From positions 62,001-126,000 of the forward strand of contig JAGPYM010000055.1 of the NCBI GenBank assembly GCA_020736575.1: a stretch of 64,000 nt of DNA, written 5' to 3'. Source of the DNA: Thelonectria olida (lineage: Eukaryota > Ascomycota > Sordariomycetes > Hypocreales > Nectriaceae). A program made the position numbers and the translations under genes. Shown in pieces: positions 47,164 through 58,606 of the stretch (the first letter of the stretch is position 1; every line of letters begins with the position of its first letter). The notes below the pieces were generated by a model. That model was not told the origin of the DNA, made no database searches, and saw only the letters and a program-made list of their open reading frames with translations.

Positions 47164-48819
47164 CTAATCGCTATTCTCTTCTCCAGATATTTCAACAACA
47201 ATCTGACATGTTCTTGAGTTATGACCAGCCTTACTACATATTCCACACCGCCTTTCCCTCGCCGCCCCCGACCTTCCCCGATCACCACTTCTCGATAATT
47301 CCGCCCTCACCTGCGCATCAACGTCTTTCTGATTAATCTCATCCTTCCCCTCACCTACAGTCATCTTCCCTCCATTTCGCAGCCGGGTTCTTTTCGCTCT
47401 GCGCCGCTTGCTAAGGGTCTCATTTGACTGTCGAAGGTCCTGGACCTCAGACTCTAATAAGCTCATCTTATGCATTATTGCCTTTGTTCCCTTAGTCAAT
47501 GACTTCAGGGCCTCAAGAATAGACGCAGGTGAGCTACTCTGATGCCTTTTGATTCGTCTTTCGAGGTATTCAGACTGTGAGCTAGCCTCAAGCACTGTCT
47601 TTGGTGTCTTAGAAACCCAAGGGTCGGGGAGGCCGACCTCCTCTCTAATCGGTGTTGGAGTCCGTAGCTGCACGTCAAGCTTCGATATGACATTTTCTGG
47701 GTTCAAGGGAACAAGTCCCGCCCCTCGAAAACCTCCCTCAATATTACTCCTTGTCATCGCGGCTTCGTGGGCGGCACAAAAGGCCGGGAAGAAGTCGGTC
47801 TTGGAAACATGGGTTATCGAGCACCTGATCAGATGCTCGATTTCTCGACCATATGCCTTTTTGAGCGGACCAAAGCACCCGACGTCAAGAGGCTGGAGTA
47901 GATGAGACGAATGAGCCGGCATACACAGCGTGATGATGTGGTTGCCTTCGCAATATTTCTCAAAGTCGACCGAGTGGTGGCTGTCATGCCCATCGAGGAT
48001 CAGAAGACGATAGCGACCGGTTGATCGGGCCTTGGTGTGTTGATCGAAGTGTTTGAGCCACTCAAGACCTGTATCATTGTCGGTCCAGCCATTATGAGTC
48101 GTCGCAATAGCCCAATCGTCCGGGAGGTTGCTTTCTTGGTACCAATTAGCGAGGTGATATTGGCCCGCAACCACGATGAACGGCGCGATCACCCAGCCTT
48201 CGGCATTGATCGCCTGAATGGCCGTAACCCATTCCCGGTTTCCAGGCTGCACTGATTTCGCCTTTCCACGTCTTTCTGCGCCCGTGACAACCATTCCGCT
48301 TGCAATGATGCCCATCATAAAGCCAGTCTCGTCAAAGTTGTAGATGTCAGCTAGGTTGATACCGTATTTCGCGATTGTGTTCTCCACGAGCCTGAACCAA
48401 TGGCGAATAATGGCCGGATCTTCGCATTTAGCCCTCTGATAATCGTATCTACGATTAAAACGCGTCTTTAGGTCTGGTTGTCGCCTGACGAAGTTGGAAG
48501 CCCAGCGCTTGCCGACGGGTGACGCGTCGCGGTCGGCGAGCAGTCGGTTGGCCATTTCTTCCACACCACGAAGCCGAGGGGGAAACCCTCGAGAGTCTAG
48601 GTCGATAATATATTCAATAATGATCTGTTCCTCTAGATCGGATAGTTTGCGTGAATTCGGGATAATATCGCCTCGAGAAGGTTTGCCATAATATCGATCA
48701 TAGAGGGTGCTAGGCGGGACTTTATATATCCTTGCAGCGGGATAGATGCGTAATTTTGGGTCGTTTCGAAGAGCCTGAAGGGCGAGGATAATATTTTTCT
48801 CTTTGCTTAACTGTGGCAT
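47164..48819 (-). CDS. pogo/Fot-type DDE transposase
   Basis: Uninterrupted 551-aa frame from the ATG at 48819. Order: N-terminal helix-turn-helix (YPAARIYKVPPSTLYDRYYG), CENP-B-like second DNA-binding domain (VGKRWASNFVRRQPDLKTRF), DDE_1 catalytic core with NFDETGF, LILDGHDSHHS and LLQPLDVGCFGPLKKAY (three acidic positions present), a Ser-rich and coiled-coil linker, and a C-terminal zinc knuckle CGICSKAGHNSRTC (CX2CX4HX4C). All motifs are intact, so the element may be active. It cuts and pastes at TA dinucleotides. Confidence 0.93.
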   Translation of the reverse strand: MPQLSKEKNIILALQALRNDPKLRIYPAARIYKVPPSTLYDRYYGKPSRGDIIPNSRKLSDLEEQIIIEYIIDLDSRGFPPRLRGVEEMANRLLADRDASPVGKRWASNFVRRQPDLKTRFNRRYDYQRAKCEDPAIIRHWFRLVENTIAKYGINLADIYNFDETGFMMGIIASGMVVTGAERRGKAKSVQPGNREWVTAIQAINAEGWVIAPFIVVAGQYHLANWYQESNLPDDWAIATTHNGWTDNDTGLEWLKHFDQHTKARSTGRYRLLILDGHDSHHSVDFEKYCEGNHIITLCMPAHSSHLLQPLDVGCFGPLKKAYGREIEHLIRCSITHVSKTDFFPAFCAAHEAAMTRSNIEGGFRGAGLVPLNPENVISKLDVQLRTPTPIREEVGLPDPWVSKTPKTVLEASSQSEYLERRIKRHQSSSPASILEALKSLTKGTKAIMHKMSLLESEVQDLRQSNETLSKRRRAKRTRLRNGGKMTVGEGKDEINQKDVDAQVRAELSRSGDRGRSGAARERRCGICSKAGHNSRTCQIVVEISGEENSD

Positions 48820-48868
48820 ACTTGGTGGTTGAGAAATAATTGATTAAAGGAAAATGAAGGTGGTTGGG

Positions 48869-48917
48869 GGATTTTTTTCCGACTCGCTTGTATTTCCGAC
48901 TCGCTTATCATGTACGT
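48869..48917. repeat. right terminal inverted repeat of Fot-like element
   Basis: Partner of 47058-47106, followed by TA target duplication. Confidence 0.92.
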
Positions 48918-51900
48918 TATAGCTGTATTTTATTAAGGTTATAAATAGGGTGGAATATAGTTGATATTCTATCTTTAAGTTAAATCTTATAATTTTATTA
49001 AAAGTGCTCTAGTAGTTCTATTTCTAGTTTTTTAGCAAATAGTTTCTTATAGACTTAGTATTATACTAGTATATTTCTAAGTCTATTATTAATTGGTGCC
49101 TCTTTCTATTACTTAAGGTCTTTATTTATTTATATAAATGTTTTCTTAAAAAATATAATTATTTTTTATATTTATTGCGCTTGCCTTTTCTTATATTTAT
49201 ATTATATTCCTTTTAGGGGTTATATCTTTTTTATAAGTTGGGGAGTATTTTTATTATTACTCTGCTATACTTTTTTATCCTTTTTAATAGAAGTTTAAAA
49301 TCTTATGTTATTTAAATTATTATTTATATTATTAGTTATATTACCTTAAAAGGTTTGCACCTAATTAGTATGCTAACTAATAAGGGGGTTATATTAATAA
49401 AGCTATAAGTAATCTAAGAGTAGGTTATATCCTTAGAGAGGTATAATATTAAGATTAACTCTTTAATTCTTTTTTTTAATAAATACCTTAAGGTAATTAG
49501 CCTTATAGGTAACCTATCTATTTTTATATTTAAATAGTTTTCCTTTTATATTAGATATCCTATAGGGTGTGTCCTTATCCTTCTATAATAGCTTAAAATA
49601 ATTAACTACTTATAGATTAATTCTATTTATCTCTACTTTACTATTTACTAATATAATAAACTATTATCCCTTAATTTATACTTATAGTATTATCTATTAT
49701 TATAATAATATATTATTAGGTTTTTATATTATATATAAAGCTCTTTTTAAAGGTTCTGCAAATTCCTCCTGCTCTAGCTGGCCTTATAGCTCTATTATAG
49801 GTAGTATTTATTGTTTTTTAACTATTTATATATATTTTTTACTTATTATTCCATAGTCTCATTTTATAAAGCGTGTATATTATAGGGTTATATGGGTTAT
49901 TTCTAATACATTTAGTGCTAATCTACTATTTTAACTTATTTATATATAAGGTATTCTTAGTACTAACATTTAAATGCATTATATATCCCATTTATACACT
50001 TCTTAGGCAGAAGGTGCATATAGTTTATAAGGATAGTAATATTTAAGTGTGGTAGCCAGTTTGCATTTCTTTAGTTTATAAGGTTAGCAGCTTAATACTA
50101 TTATCTTATAGGGTGTGGCCCTATCTGTATTAGGTAGTAGTTATTTTAGACTTTATATAGTAAGTATTATATATATATATAATTATAATATAATACTTAT
50201 AAAATTATATAATAGTTAGGGTATATTAAGTTTAAAATAGGTGTGTTATTATTATAAGGTTAGTAGAGTTTATAATTTCTTATTTAGATTATTTATTAGT
50301 TTGTACTATAAATATAAAAGTTTTTAATAGTAACCTTTTATTTTCTAATAATTAACTTATAAATTAAATGAACTTATTATAATTCTTTTTTAATATCTTT
50401 TTCTAAACTAGTATTATTAGTTTTAAGAATTACTTCCTCTTCTAGTAACTTATAGATCTATATCTATTATATTAGGATACTATTAGTAAGTGAGTTTAGG
50501 AATATATACTAAGTGGTAATAGGTAGTTTTAATTCTTAGGCTTATTTATAATCTAATATTATAAGAAATAGTTTAAAAATATTATTTCCTACTTAGATTA
50601 TAAGTTCCTATTTAATTAGGTTAATAAGGTTTTAGTCTGCTGGGCTTAAATTAAGGGCTTTTATAGTAGTCTGGCTTATATAGCTATTCTATTAGGGTTG
50701 TATTAAGTGGCTATATACTTTAATAAGTTATTATAACGCTTTATTATAAATAATATTACTTCCCTTAGGGCTAGGGGTTTTACTTTTACGGGTTATTATA
50801 AAGGTTTTTAAGTTATTTGCCTTTAGGGCGATCTTTATAAGTGGTATAGGTGTCTATTTTATAGGCTTTATAGAATCGAATATATTTTATCTATTTTTAA
50901 GCTTTTTATTATATTATATAGGGTGCGATTAGAAAGTTTATTTTTAATTAAGGGTGCTAATCTATTTTTTTATAGCTTAGAGAATAGGGTGGTTAATAAT
51001 ATCTAGTTCTTCCTTATAATAGTATAAGTTATTACTAGTAAGGATGACTTTATTAAGAGAGCTAGATCCTAATTAATTATAGCTACTTTGAGTTATTATT
51101 AGTATTTTTTTTAGGATGTTTTAATTAGGTGTATTATCCTTAGGTATATTAATAGGTACTATTACCTATTTCTTATTTTTATAAATCTGGCAATCTTTTA
51201 AATAGGTTTTATTATATATAGTAAGTTGTATCTTCTATCCTTCCTTTTATTAAGGCTTGCGGGGGTAGTATCTATTATTTTTACCGCCCTTATAAATAGG
51301 ATAATTATTATTATAATATATTATTTAATATATTAGAGTATACTCCTGGGGTTTAAAGTACTTATTAATTTTACTATTTATATAAATGTAGTAGTCTTTA
51401 TTTATATATATTATTTAGTATTATAGGGCGAATTTGCATTATTTATTATAATCTATTAGGTTGGTTGTAACTATAGTAGTTACTACTAGCATTCTAGTAG
51501 CTGTTCTAACTGCTATTTGTGGTTCATTCTGTTAGTTAGTATTATTTAAGCATCTCTTACCTTCTAGGATAGGTTTAAACTTCTGGTTAGTTTTATTAGG
51601 GTTTTAATATTTACTTTTAAAATATCCCTTTTTTCTATAATTCTAATAAGTAACTTATAAATAGTCTTACTAAATGGCTTTAAATTCTATAAGTCCTAAA
51701 CTTATACTATAGGAGGTTTTATTTTAATAAGCTCTTCCTTTTCCCTTATTATTTTTTATTTAATACTAGTTAGGGTAGTAAGGGTTATAAGAAGTATTTT
51801 ATTTTATATATTATTCTTAGGCTTTCTCTCTTTTATATTTGTACTATCTTTTATTAATCTTAATAGCTATAGTAATAAACTCTATAAGGGTTTTAGGGCA

Positions 51901-52641
51901 TTCTGCCTTATAGATTTTATCCTTAACTTTTTTTTTAAGTTCCTAATAGTAGATTTCTATAAGTATATTATTATTCTATTTAAGTTTAGCTGCAACTTAT
52001 TAAAATATAATAGAGTAACTAGTAGTAGATTTAAGCTATTTAATTTAATAGATATTAGTAGCTATTTAGCGTTCTTTATTAACTATTCCAAATATATCTT
52101 TAAGTGCAGTTTTAAAGTTATCCTATTTTAAAAAGATATTAATTATATCTTAATTTTAACTGATATTATTATTATACTCGAGGTAGTCCCTTATAATAGG
52201 TTCGAACTAGGTGGCTGCAGTTCCCTCTATATAACTATAAGTATATATAACCTTTCCTTTGGCCGAGGTAAGTTTATATAGAAACTATTAGAAGTAGGTT
52301 CTAAGATATATAAGAAAAGGTATAATATTTTTAAAAGTTCTATTAAAAGGTTCCAGTTAAGGTAGCTTAACTGCTTTACTAGGATTACATCCTCTATCCT
52401 ATTAAATAGCTAGGGCTTATTATTTTTAATTTTACACTTAAATATAAAATTAGTTAATTAAGTTTTAAAATTATTAGACCTTAATAGTAATTTTTATATT
52501 ATTAGGTGGAGTATTATAAGCTGGGGGTAAGTTATTTAATATAGGGTTAGGAGTATTAGTAGGTTAACTTCTAAATATAGTTATAATAGTATAGTATTAC
52601 TTAGGGTAATATAGTAACCTTCTAAATAAGAGCTTTTAATA

Positions 52642-53019
52642 TATAATAATTTAGTTAATTCCTAATGGATAAGACTAGAGGGTTTTAGGTTTATATTAGT
52701 AAAGAGATTAGGGTATTAAAGTTTAAGTAATATAATAGGTTATTATATCTAGTAATATATTTAAAGTAAATAAGTGTAATTAAATTATATTAAAAGCTAA
52801 AGTAGTTATATCTATCTAATATATTAAATAAATGTATTTATATACTAAGGGGGTTTTCCTTAAATTATAGTTAAGATTATAAGCCTTCCTTTAGATTATA
52901 ATTATAAGAGTGATTTAAACATTTAGATTGCGCTTAAAAGGGTGATCTTATAGCGATTGGATAATAAAAGTGGGGTTAGTGTAGGGCATGTGATGGAGTG
53001 TTCGTTACGGACCGTGATA
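52642..53019 (-). repeat. right LTR (5' LTR in element orientation)
   Basis: 378 bp, same length as the left copy. Its inner end is heavily A/T-shifted (TATAATAATTTAG) while its outer end retains CGTTACGGACCGTG. Confidence 0.88.
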
Positions 53020-55074
53020 TAAAAGTCTGTCAAATCGGCAATTTCCTACCAAAATGCTATATAAAAACTCTTAAAAAAAACTATATATATCTTTAAATTT
53101 TTTCCTAAAAATTCATATATATATAAATAAATAATAAAATTTTAAAATTACTAAAAAAACTTTTTAAAAAATCTTATATTAAAGTAAATACTAGACTTTA
53201 AATATAAAACATTTTTTAAAAAAAATTTATAGTGGGTTATAGTGGACTTATAGAAGGGGGGAGTTTTAAAAAAATCTTTTTTTATATATTTTTTAAAATA
53301 ATTTATTAACAATTAAATTTAAAATAAAAAAAGTCTTAAAATAATAATATTATACTATTTATATATATAAAAATATATTTATTTTTTAAATTTATATAGG
53401 CTATTATAGTTTTTTTTAAGAGTGTTTATCTAGTATTTTGGTGGAAAAGTGGTACTTTTGACAGACTTTTGAGAGGGAAGTGTAGTCAGACCTCATGGTC
53501 AATTTGCAACCTAATGGAAAAGCTAACTAATAGCGGCCAAGCAATCCTCTGCACGATTCATCAGCCTTCTGCGATGCTGTTCCAGCGATTTGACCGACTC
53601 TTACTGCTCGCCAAGGGAGGAAAGACTGTCTATTTTGGGGAGATCGGCAAAAGTTCGTCCACCTTGATCGACTACTTCGTCCGTAATGGCGGCCCTATGT
53701 GCCCACCAGATGCAAACCCAGCCGAGTACATGCTCGAGGTCATCGGCGCTGCCCCAGGAGCTCATACCGATATCAATTGGCCGGGAATTTGGCGTCAGTC
53801 CCGGGAGTATCAGGCGGTGCAAGACGAGCTACGCCGCCTAGTTGCTGAGTCTCAGTCGTCGACCCAGAACTCAAAAGCTACACATACCGAGTTTGCTGCG
53901 CCTTTTAGCACCCAGTTTTGGGAAGTCACCAAGCGGGCTGTTCAGCAGTATTGGCGGAGCCCGGCATATCTCTACTCCAAGGCATTTCTGTCCTGCGGTG
54001 CTGTGAGCTACCACCCTTCAACCCTCTATGACGATAGTTGCTAAACATGCCAGGCTCTTTTCATTGGTCTCTCCTTTTTGAACATGAAGAATACTCAAGG
54101 CGGTCTCCAGAACCAAATGTTCGGGGTGTTCATCTTCCTTACTGTTTTCAGCCCCAGCTAGTCGACCAAATCCTTCCAATCTTTGTCTCCCAACGCACCA
54201 TGTATGAGGCTCGCGAGCGGCCATCCAAAGCGTACTCATGGATGGCATTTCTCGGTGCCAACTTCTTGATAGAGGCTCTCTGGAACTCTGTATGTGCCTC
54301 CCGCTTTCTTCATCGATTCTGTTCAGCGCTAACTCCCCTATCCAGCTTATGGGGGTGTTCAGTTTCATCCTCTGGTATTACCCGATTGGACTCTACCGCA
54401 ACGCCAGACATACTAATGCGGTTCACTCGCGTGGCGCTACTGTGTTTCTCTTTGTTTGGGTATTCTTTCTCTTCTCCAGCTCCTTTGCGCACCTGGTTAT
54501 TGCCGGCATGGACAGCCACGAGGTTGCTGGCGGCCTTGTCGGACTTATGACAATTCTCATGTTCTCCTTCTGCGGGTAAGTTTCTGCGACTTAGCTCATT
54601 CTGTTTCTAAACAGCCCCCTTCAAGCCCAATCTGTTGAAAATCGTTGACTAAGGCGTCAAAGTGTCATTGCCGGTCCTCACGCCTTGCCTCGTTTCTGGA
54701 TCTTCATGTATCGCGTCAACCCGTTCACGTACTTTGTCGAGGGTTTCTTAGGCACCGCACTGGCAGACGCACCAGCCAGCTGTGACGATAACGAGTTCGT
54801 CCAGTTTAAAGTTCCCAGTGGCAGCACCTGTGGGGAATATATGTCCAGCTATATTTCGATGGCTGGCGGCTTCGTCGCTGATCCTGACGCTGCCGATAGC
54901 GACCTGTGCGAGTACTGCGCTATTAGCGAGACGAATCGATTCCTTAAGCTGGTCAATATTAACTTCGATAACCGATGGAGGAACTTTGGCATCATGTGGG
55001 TGTTTATTATCTTTAACATCTTTGCTGCCGCAGGCTTATACTGGCTGGCTCGAGTCCCAAAGAGGGTAGCATGA

Positions 55075-56015
55075 GCCGGTCTAAGTAGTACTTGAATATA
55101 TTAGAGAGGCTAGAGGTAGTATATACGTGGACTGGACAGATTGGAAGTTGAATTTTAAGGGATCTGTATTTAACATTCTTTTATTAATTTTATTATAGTC
55201 AAAAATGCCGACAGTCTAGGAACACAATAGAGAGGTCGATGCAGGCCAAACTCTAGCATTGCATCTGTCTCAACAATCTTCTCAATAGGGCTCACGGTTG
55301 GTCTCAAGGTGAAAATCCCCGTTATCTTTTTGTATAAATAACCCCCCGCTCTTGGGATCTTTAACCAATTTCAGTATTAAGTGTTAATATTCTCTCTAGT
55401 AACGGCTAAAGTATCAAGTCCTGTTCGAGGAGTTGTGCAGTCCACGAGCGATTCTTGCCATTATAGGCATCGTACAGGGTCGAGCCAAACTCCTGCTTGA
55501 ATTCCTTTCCGTCATCATCGCTCTTCTTTTGGCATTCTTTGGCTTTTCGGCATGCTTGGAAGGGACGTAGTGACAGTTGAGGTCTAAAAGCTCATCCTAT
55601 ACGTAAAAGGGTTACCTGGACAAGTGCGATTTTTATGGCCGATTTCGAGGCGTTTGAGACCAATCTATCGACGTAAATTAAGTCCGAGACATTTGAACAG
55701 TTTTGGAATCTGGGAGACTTGCGAAACTTCCAGTTTGAACTTCCCTATTGTCTATGTTCATGGCCTCCGTGTGCTATATATGGGTCTAACATGCTATCCG
55801 TCTAATACATCTGCCAGGAAATCACCAGTATGTCTGCCAGTCTATGTTACCATCAATGCGAAGGAATTTCGCCGGTCGATACGCGCTGAAGGTCTCTCTA
55901 TTGAGTGACCAAAAAAACACTTGGCCTGCAAAGAGACACCATGAGGCCGGCGAACCTCATATGTGCGTTTTTACATCCGGGGGTTAAAAGACATAATTTG
56001 TCAAGTTGATTCTTG
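55075..56015. other. intergenic, no gene seen
   Basis: 3' flank of the ABC gene. A 94-codon frame at 55624-55908 shows no known domain. Confidence 0.45.
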
Positions 56016-57132
56016 TCATATCCTTGCCAAGTCTACCATGTAAGCAGGGATGCCGCCAGGTGCCTCCTTCTCATACCAAGTCTCGTAATCGTCAAATGAG
56101 AGCGTCGCCTCGTGCATCTCTGTAATTTCTTTGCTATCCCAGATGCCTTCCCGCCGGTTCAGTGATCGCAATAGGTTCAGCGCGCGGCGTCGGGAATTTG
56201 TATCTGAACAAACTCGGACGACAAAGGAGAGGCCAGAAATAAGGTCGCCGTCTAGAGAGAAAGTGAAATGACTCGGGGTAGGAAGTGTCTTCATCAAAGC
56301 TTCCGCAGCGTCGAGAAAGTCGGCTGTCGGGTCCAAGCATGGCTCAGGCGCAAAGTAGAGGTGCATGCTCCAGAACCTTTGCGCCAAAGTAACGCTCAAG
56401 AGTTGCTGAGATACCGCAAGAGGATTTTTCCGGTGCTCTAGGACTGTTTTTGTCAGCTCAAAACAAGCAATCCATTGCCTGAATCCCCTTTGCACCTCTT
56501 CAAACAGAGCATCGGCATCACCATAGTCGTGCCAATCTTCTCCATTCACAGCCTCTGAAGTTTGCAACGAGTCAACTTTGGAAACTCCATATAAATCCGC
56601 TCTAGTGATGTCCGCGTTTCTAACACAAAGTTCGTGTAACCCGTAGGCAGCTTCTTCTAAATCTTGAAATGGCCCTAAAGAAAGATTGTTATTGGACTTG
56701 GCTCCGGCCATAGCCCAGCGCTGTCGTCTATCAGGTAAAATGGTATCGTCCATGAAGGTCGTTGCCTCGATGCTCAAATGCGAGAACATCTCCTCAAGTT
56801 TCCTGGTCATGGCGCAGTTTTTTCACCGGAAGCGAGGGCTGGTAGGGTAAGGAGATGGTTGCCTGCTCGAAGATGTCGGACGGATTCAGCATATCCGCCA
56901 CAAATACCCTCAAAGGCAATGAAGAGAAGGCAGCAAACTAAGGCGCAATGAATATTCTCGACCGAGTCAACCGACATATAGGGTATGATTCGAGAGACAG
57001 CCTTATTGTAGTGCGTTGTGAGGAGTTTCATCTGTTGCGGCGAGCGGGTATCGTACCCCGTCACACTGGACACGATCATTGCGACAAGGGCGGCACACAG
57101 GCTTCTCCTCGTCGCATTTGAGATGTCTGATC
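56016..57132 (-). pseudogene. broken Zn(II)2Cys6 transcription factor
   Basis: After a good intron acceptor at 57133-57135, the minus strand reads IRHLKCDEEKPVCRPC and then NDRVQC, the second half of a Zn2Cys6 cluster. The first Cys pair is not found in the expected upstream exon, which is occupied by the opposing metalloprotease fragment. A one-base shift at a run of four G (about 57056) is needed to pass into SPQQMKLLTTHYNKAV. The usual 50-150 residue linker is missing. A second shift at a run of six A (about 56820) is needed to reach LEEMFSHLSIEATTF and the rest of the C6-factor C-terminal region (ends PAYMVDLARI). Several independent lesions make it non-functional. Confidence 0.7.
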
Positions 57133-57358
57133 CTACCGCGTATGGAAACTGATTAGCGACAGACCAACACGCATAAGTCTCAGAATGCCAAACTTACTTG
57201 CTATGTCACGAAAGACACCCTACCTGTTAGCAAGTTGCCGAGTTCCCGCTCGAGAGACTTCTGACGTACCATGTGATGCACCCCGTACGGACTTTTCGGC
57301 CACATGCCCGTCGGAACTTTGGCTTCTTTTTGAACCTGGCTTGATGAGGGATGGAGTT

Positions 57359-57868
57359 TCTACGGGAATTTGCTCCTTTCCTGTCGAGGACCCAGTCAAG
57401 ACTGGCGAGGACGGTACACCATGGGCCATTCTGGACGGTTGCCATGTCAATCCCGGCACTTTACCAGGCGGTGTTGGGCAACCATGGAACCCAAACGACA
57501 ACAAGGGAAAGTTGGCAACGCATGAGATTGGACACTGGCTTGGCCTCTTTCACGTGTTTCAAGGGCAGAATTGCATGGGCGAAGGCGACTTTGTTGACGA
57601 CACTCCTGCACAGTGGGAAGTAACCAACGGTGGATGCCCTGCTGGCAAAGGCTCATGCCCTGAGCAGCCTGGACTCGGCTCAATTCACAATTATATGGAC
57701 TATTCTGATCAAGACTGGTAAGTACGATGAGACTCAGTGGCTTGCTTTCGCTAACAAGGCTGCAGTCAAACCGAGTTTACTCCCGGGCAAGAAGAGCGGA
57801 TGTATCGCTCTTTTGATAGGTTGAGAAAAGGCAGAAACTTTGACATGCACAAGGTTGGTCCAATTTAG
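57359..57868 (+). pseudogene. 5'-truncated M43 (pappalysin/cytophagalysin-type) metalloprotease
   Basis: Exons 57359-57717 and 57766-57868 (48-bp intron) encode only the C-terminal part of a fungal secreted M43 metalloprotease. The zinc site HEIGHWLGLFH is intact, followed by the family's disulfide-rich loop, the Met-turn region NYMDYSD and CQTEFTPGQEERMYRSF. The signal peptide and N-terminal half are absent; the frame upstream to 57185 does not resemble the family. The break lies close to where the opposing Zn2Cys6 gene loses its first exon. Confidence 0.75.
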
Positions 57869-58606
57869 GGGAAGCATCCTTGGACGATTGTGGTTTTTAC
57901 ATGTATTTTGGCGGGCGGTGGTTTACGTGCTGAGATCCCAGTTCGTTGCAGCCCAGCTGTTAGGGTATTTCCAAAAGCCGGGGACAGAAGAAGGTGTGCC
58001 GATTGCAAGTATCAGGAGTCGCGGCAGCTGACAGCTTGGCAGAGGCCGCCAGAGCATCATTATTAGGTCCGCGGGGCCTTGTAATGTCGCCTTCAAGGTA
58101 GCCTAGACAAGGTACTTCAATCCAGTTTCGGCATGTTCTCAGACTCTCTGCAGTTATACCTCACAGTCCAGCCGACCCATCAGTGGCCGGGATCTACGGA
58201 ATGAATAGAATGGCGTGTATCCATGAGCTTGCTGGCACCCGCCCTCTTAGGCATCGTCTTTCGAGCTTCAGTCGGAGTGGGACCGTAACACTCTCCGAGC
58301 ACTGGCTAAGGCCGAGGACAGGTCGAAGTTACTTATTCGGATGGTAAGCTGTGCTTTGTTCCGTGTATAAATATTAATATTGAAAACACCAAGACGAAGA
58401 CTACGGAACGAATGGAATAACCGATAAAGAGGCCTATGTTGCTCGTCATTGATATGCAGTAGTAGTTGAAGTTGGAGCGTACATATCCACAATCCAATCA
58501 TGCACTATCTACATGGGACATTGAGATGCCGATGGCCATTACGTATGATAGCTCTGTCATCAGCCTGTATTGTATGAGTCAAATCGATGAATCTTGCTTT
58601 TGGCGA
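57869..58606. other. intergenic, no gene seen
   Basis: 3' flanks of the metalloprotease fragment and the pectin methylesterase. Confidence 0.5.

Larger units (their letters stand above)
47058..48917 (-). mobile_element. intact pogo/Fot-type DNA transposon
   Basis: 1860 bp with perfect 49-bp terminal inverted repeats (start ACGTACATGATAAGCGAGTC) and a duplicated TA at each side (47056-47057, 48918-48919). Each inverted repeat contains two copies of AAGCGAGTCGGAAA, probable transposase binding sites. It encodes one full-length transposase on the minus strand. Base composition is normal, in sharp contrast with the AT-rich host element, so it arrived after RIP had acted on that element. Confidence 0.93.
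46860..49000 (-). pseudogene. Ty3/gypsy reverse transcriptase remnant, split by Fot-like insertion
   Basis: Minus-strand codons at 46860-47050 read KAGYPVIFVPKKNRKLQL and NYQRLNNITIKNR, the fingers/palm entry of Ty3/gypsy reverse transcriptase. On the other side of the inner transposon, 48920-48985 reads STIFHPIYNLNKIQL, the segment just before it. The frame is otherwise ruined. This fixes the orientation of the LTR element as minus. Confidence 0.75.
42573..53019 (-). mobile_element. Ty3/gypsy LTR retrotransposon, RIP-degraded
   Basis: Two 378-bp LTRs bound the element. It is flanked by CAAAA (42568-42572) and TAAAA (53020-53024), a 5-bp target duplication with one C-to-T change, and sits inside the left terminal repeat of the MITE. 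Coding direction is minus, shown by reverse transcriptase remnants. The interior is extremely A/T-rich with stops in all frames, as expected from repeat-induced point mutation. Without the inner DNA transposon it is about 8.6 kb. It carries no intact gag or pol. Confidence 0.88.
42557..53482. mobile_element. Tc1/mariner-type MITE in the ABC gene (itself interrupted)
   Basis: About 474 bp once the inner element is removed. The left terminus starts CAGTGGGGTCCCAAAA at 42557; the right terminus, read inverted, starts CACTTCCCTCTCAAAA near 53482. Past the inner insertion both continue GTCTGTCAAA..., with similarity over roughly 80 bp of inverted repeat. A TA is duplicated on both sides (42555-42556 and about 53483-53484), as in Tc1/mariner elements. 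There is no coding capacity, and the interior is very AT-rich. The right boundary is accurate to about 1 base. Confidence 0.75.
39427..55074 (+). pseudogene. PDR-type (ABCG) full transporter split by nested transposons
   Basis: Exons 39427-40506, 40556-42082, 42142-42556, then after the insertion about 53485-54002, 54054-54289, 54346-54575 and 54663-55074. Without the insert the frame would encode about 1472 aa in the order NBD1-TMD1-NBD2-TMD2. NBD1: degenerate Walker [11 protein letters not shown] and signature [12 protein letters not shown]2: GISGAGKTT, signature LNVEQRKRL and Walker [11 protein letters not shown]. The insertion follows immediately after that D-loop and duplicates TA. The second half resumes with [10 protein letters not shown] and IHQPSA. 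A 1-base deletion near 54158 also breaks TMD2 ([11 protein letters not shown]). The left part could still make a truncated protein ending at 42603. Original role: drug or lipid efflux at the plasma membrane. Confidence 0.9.

Noticed and set aside
52199..52230. tRNA-like TTCGAA word in the AT-rich element
   Set aside because: No acceptor stem, anticodon arm or second box could be found around it.
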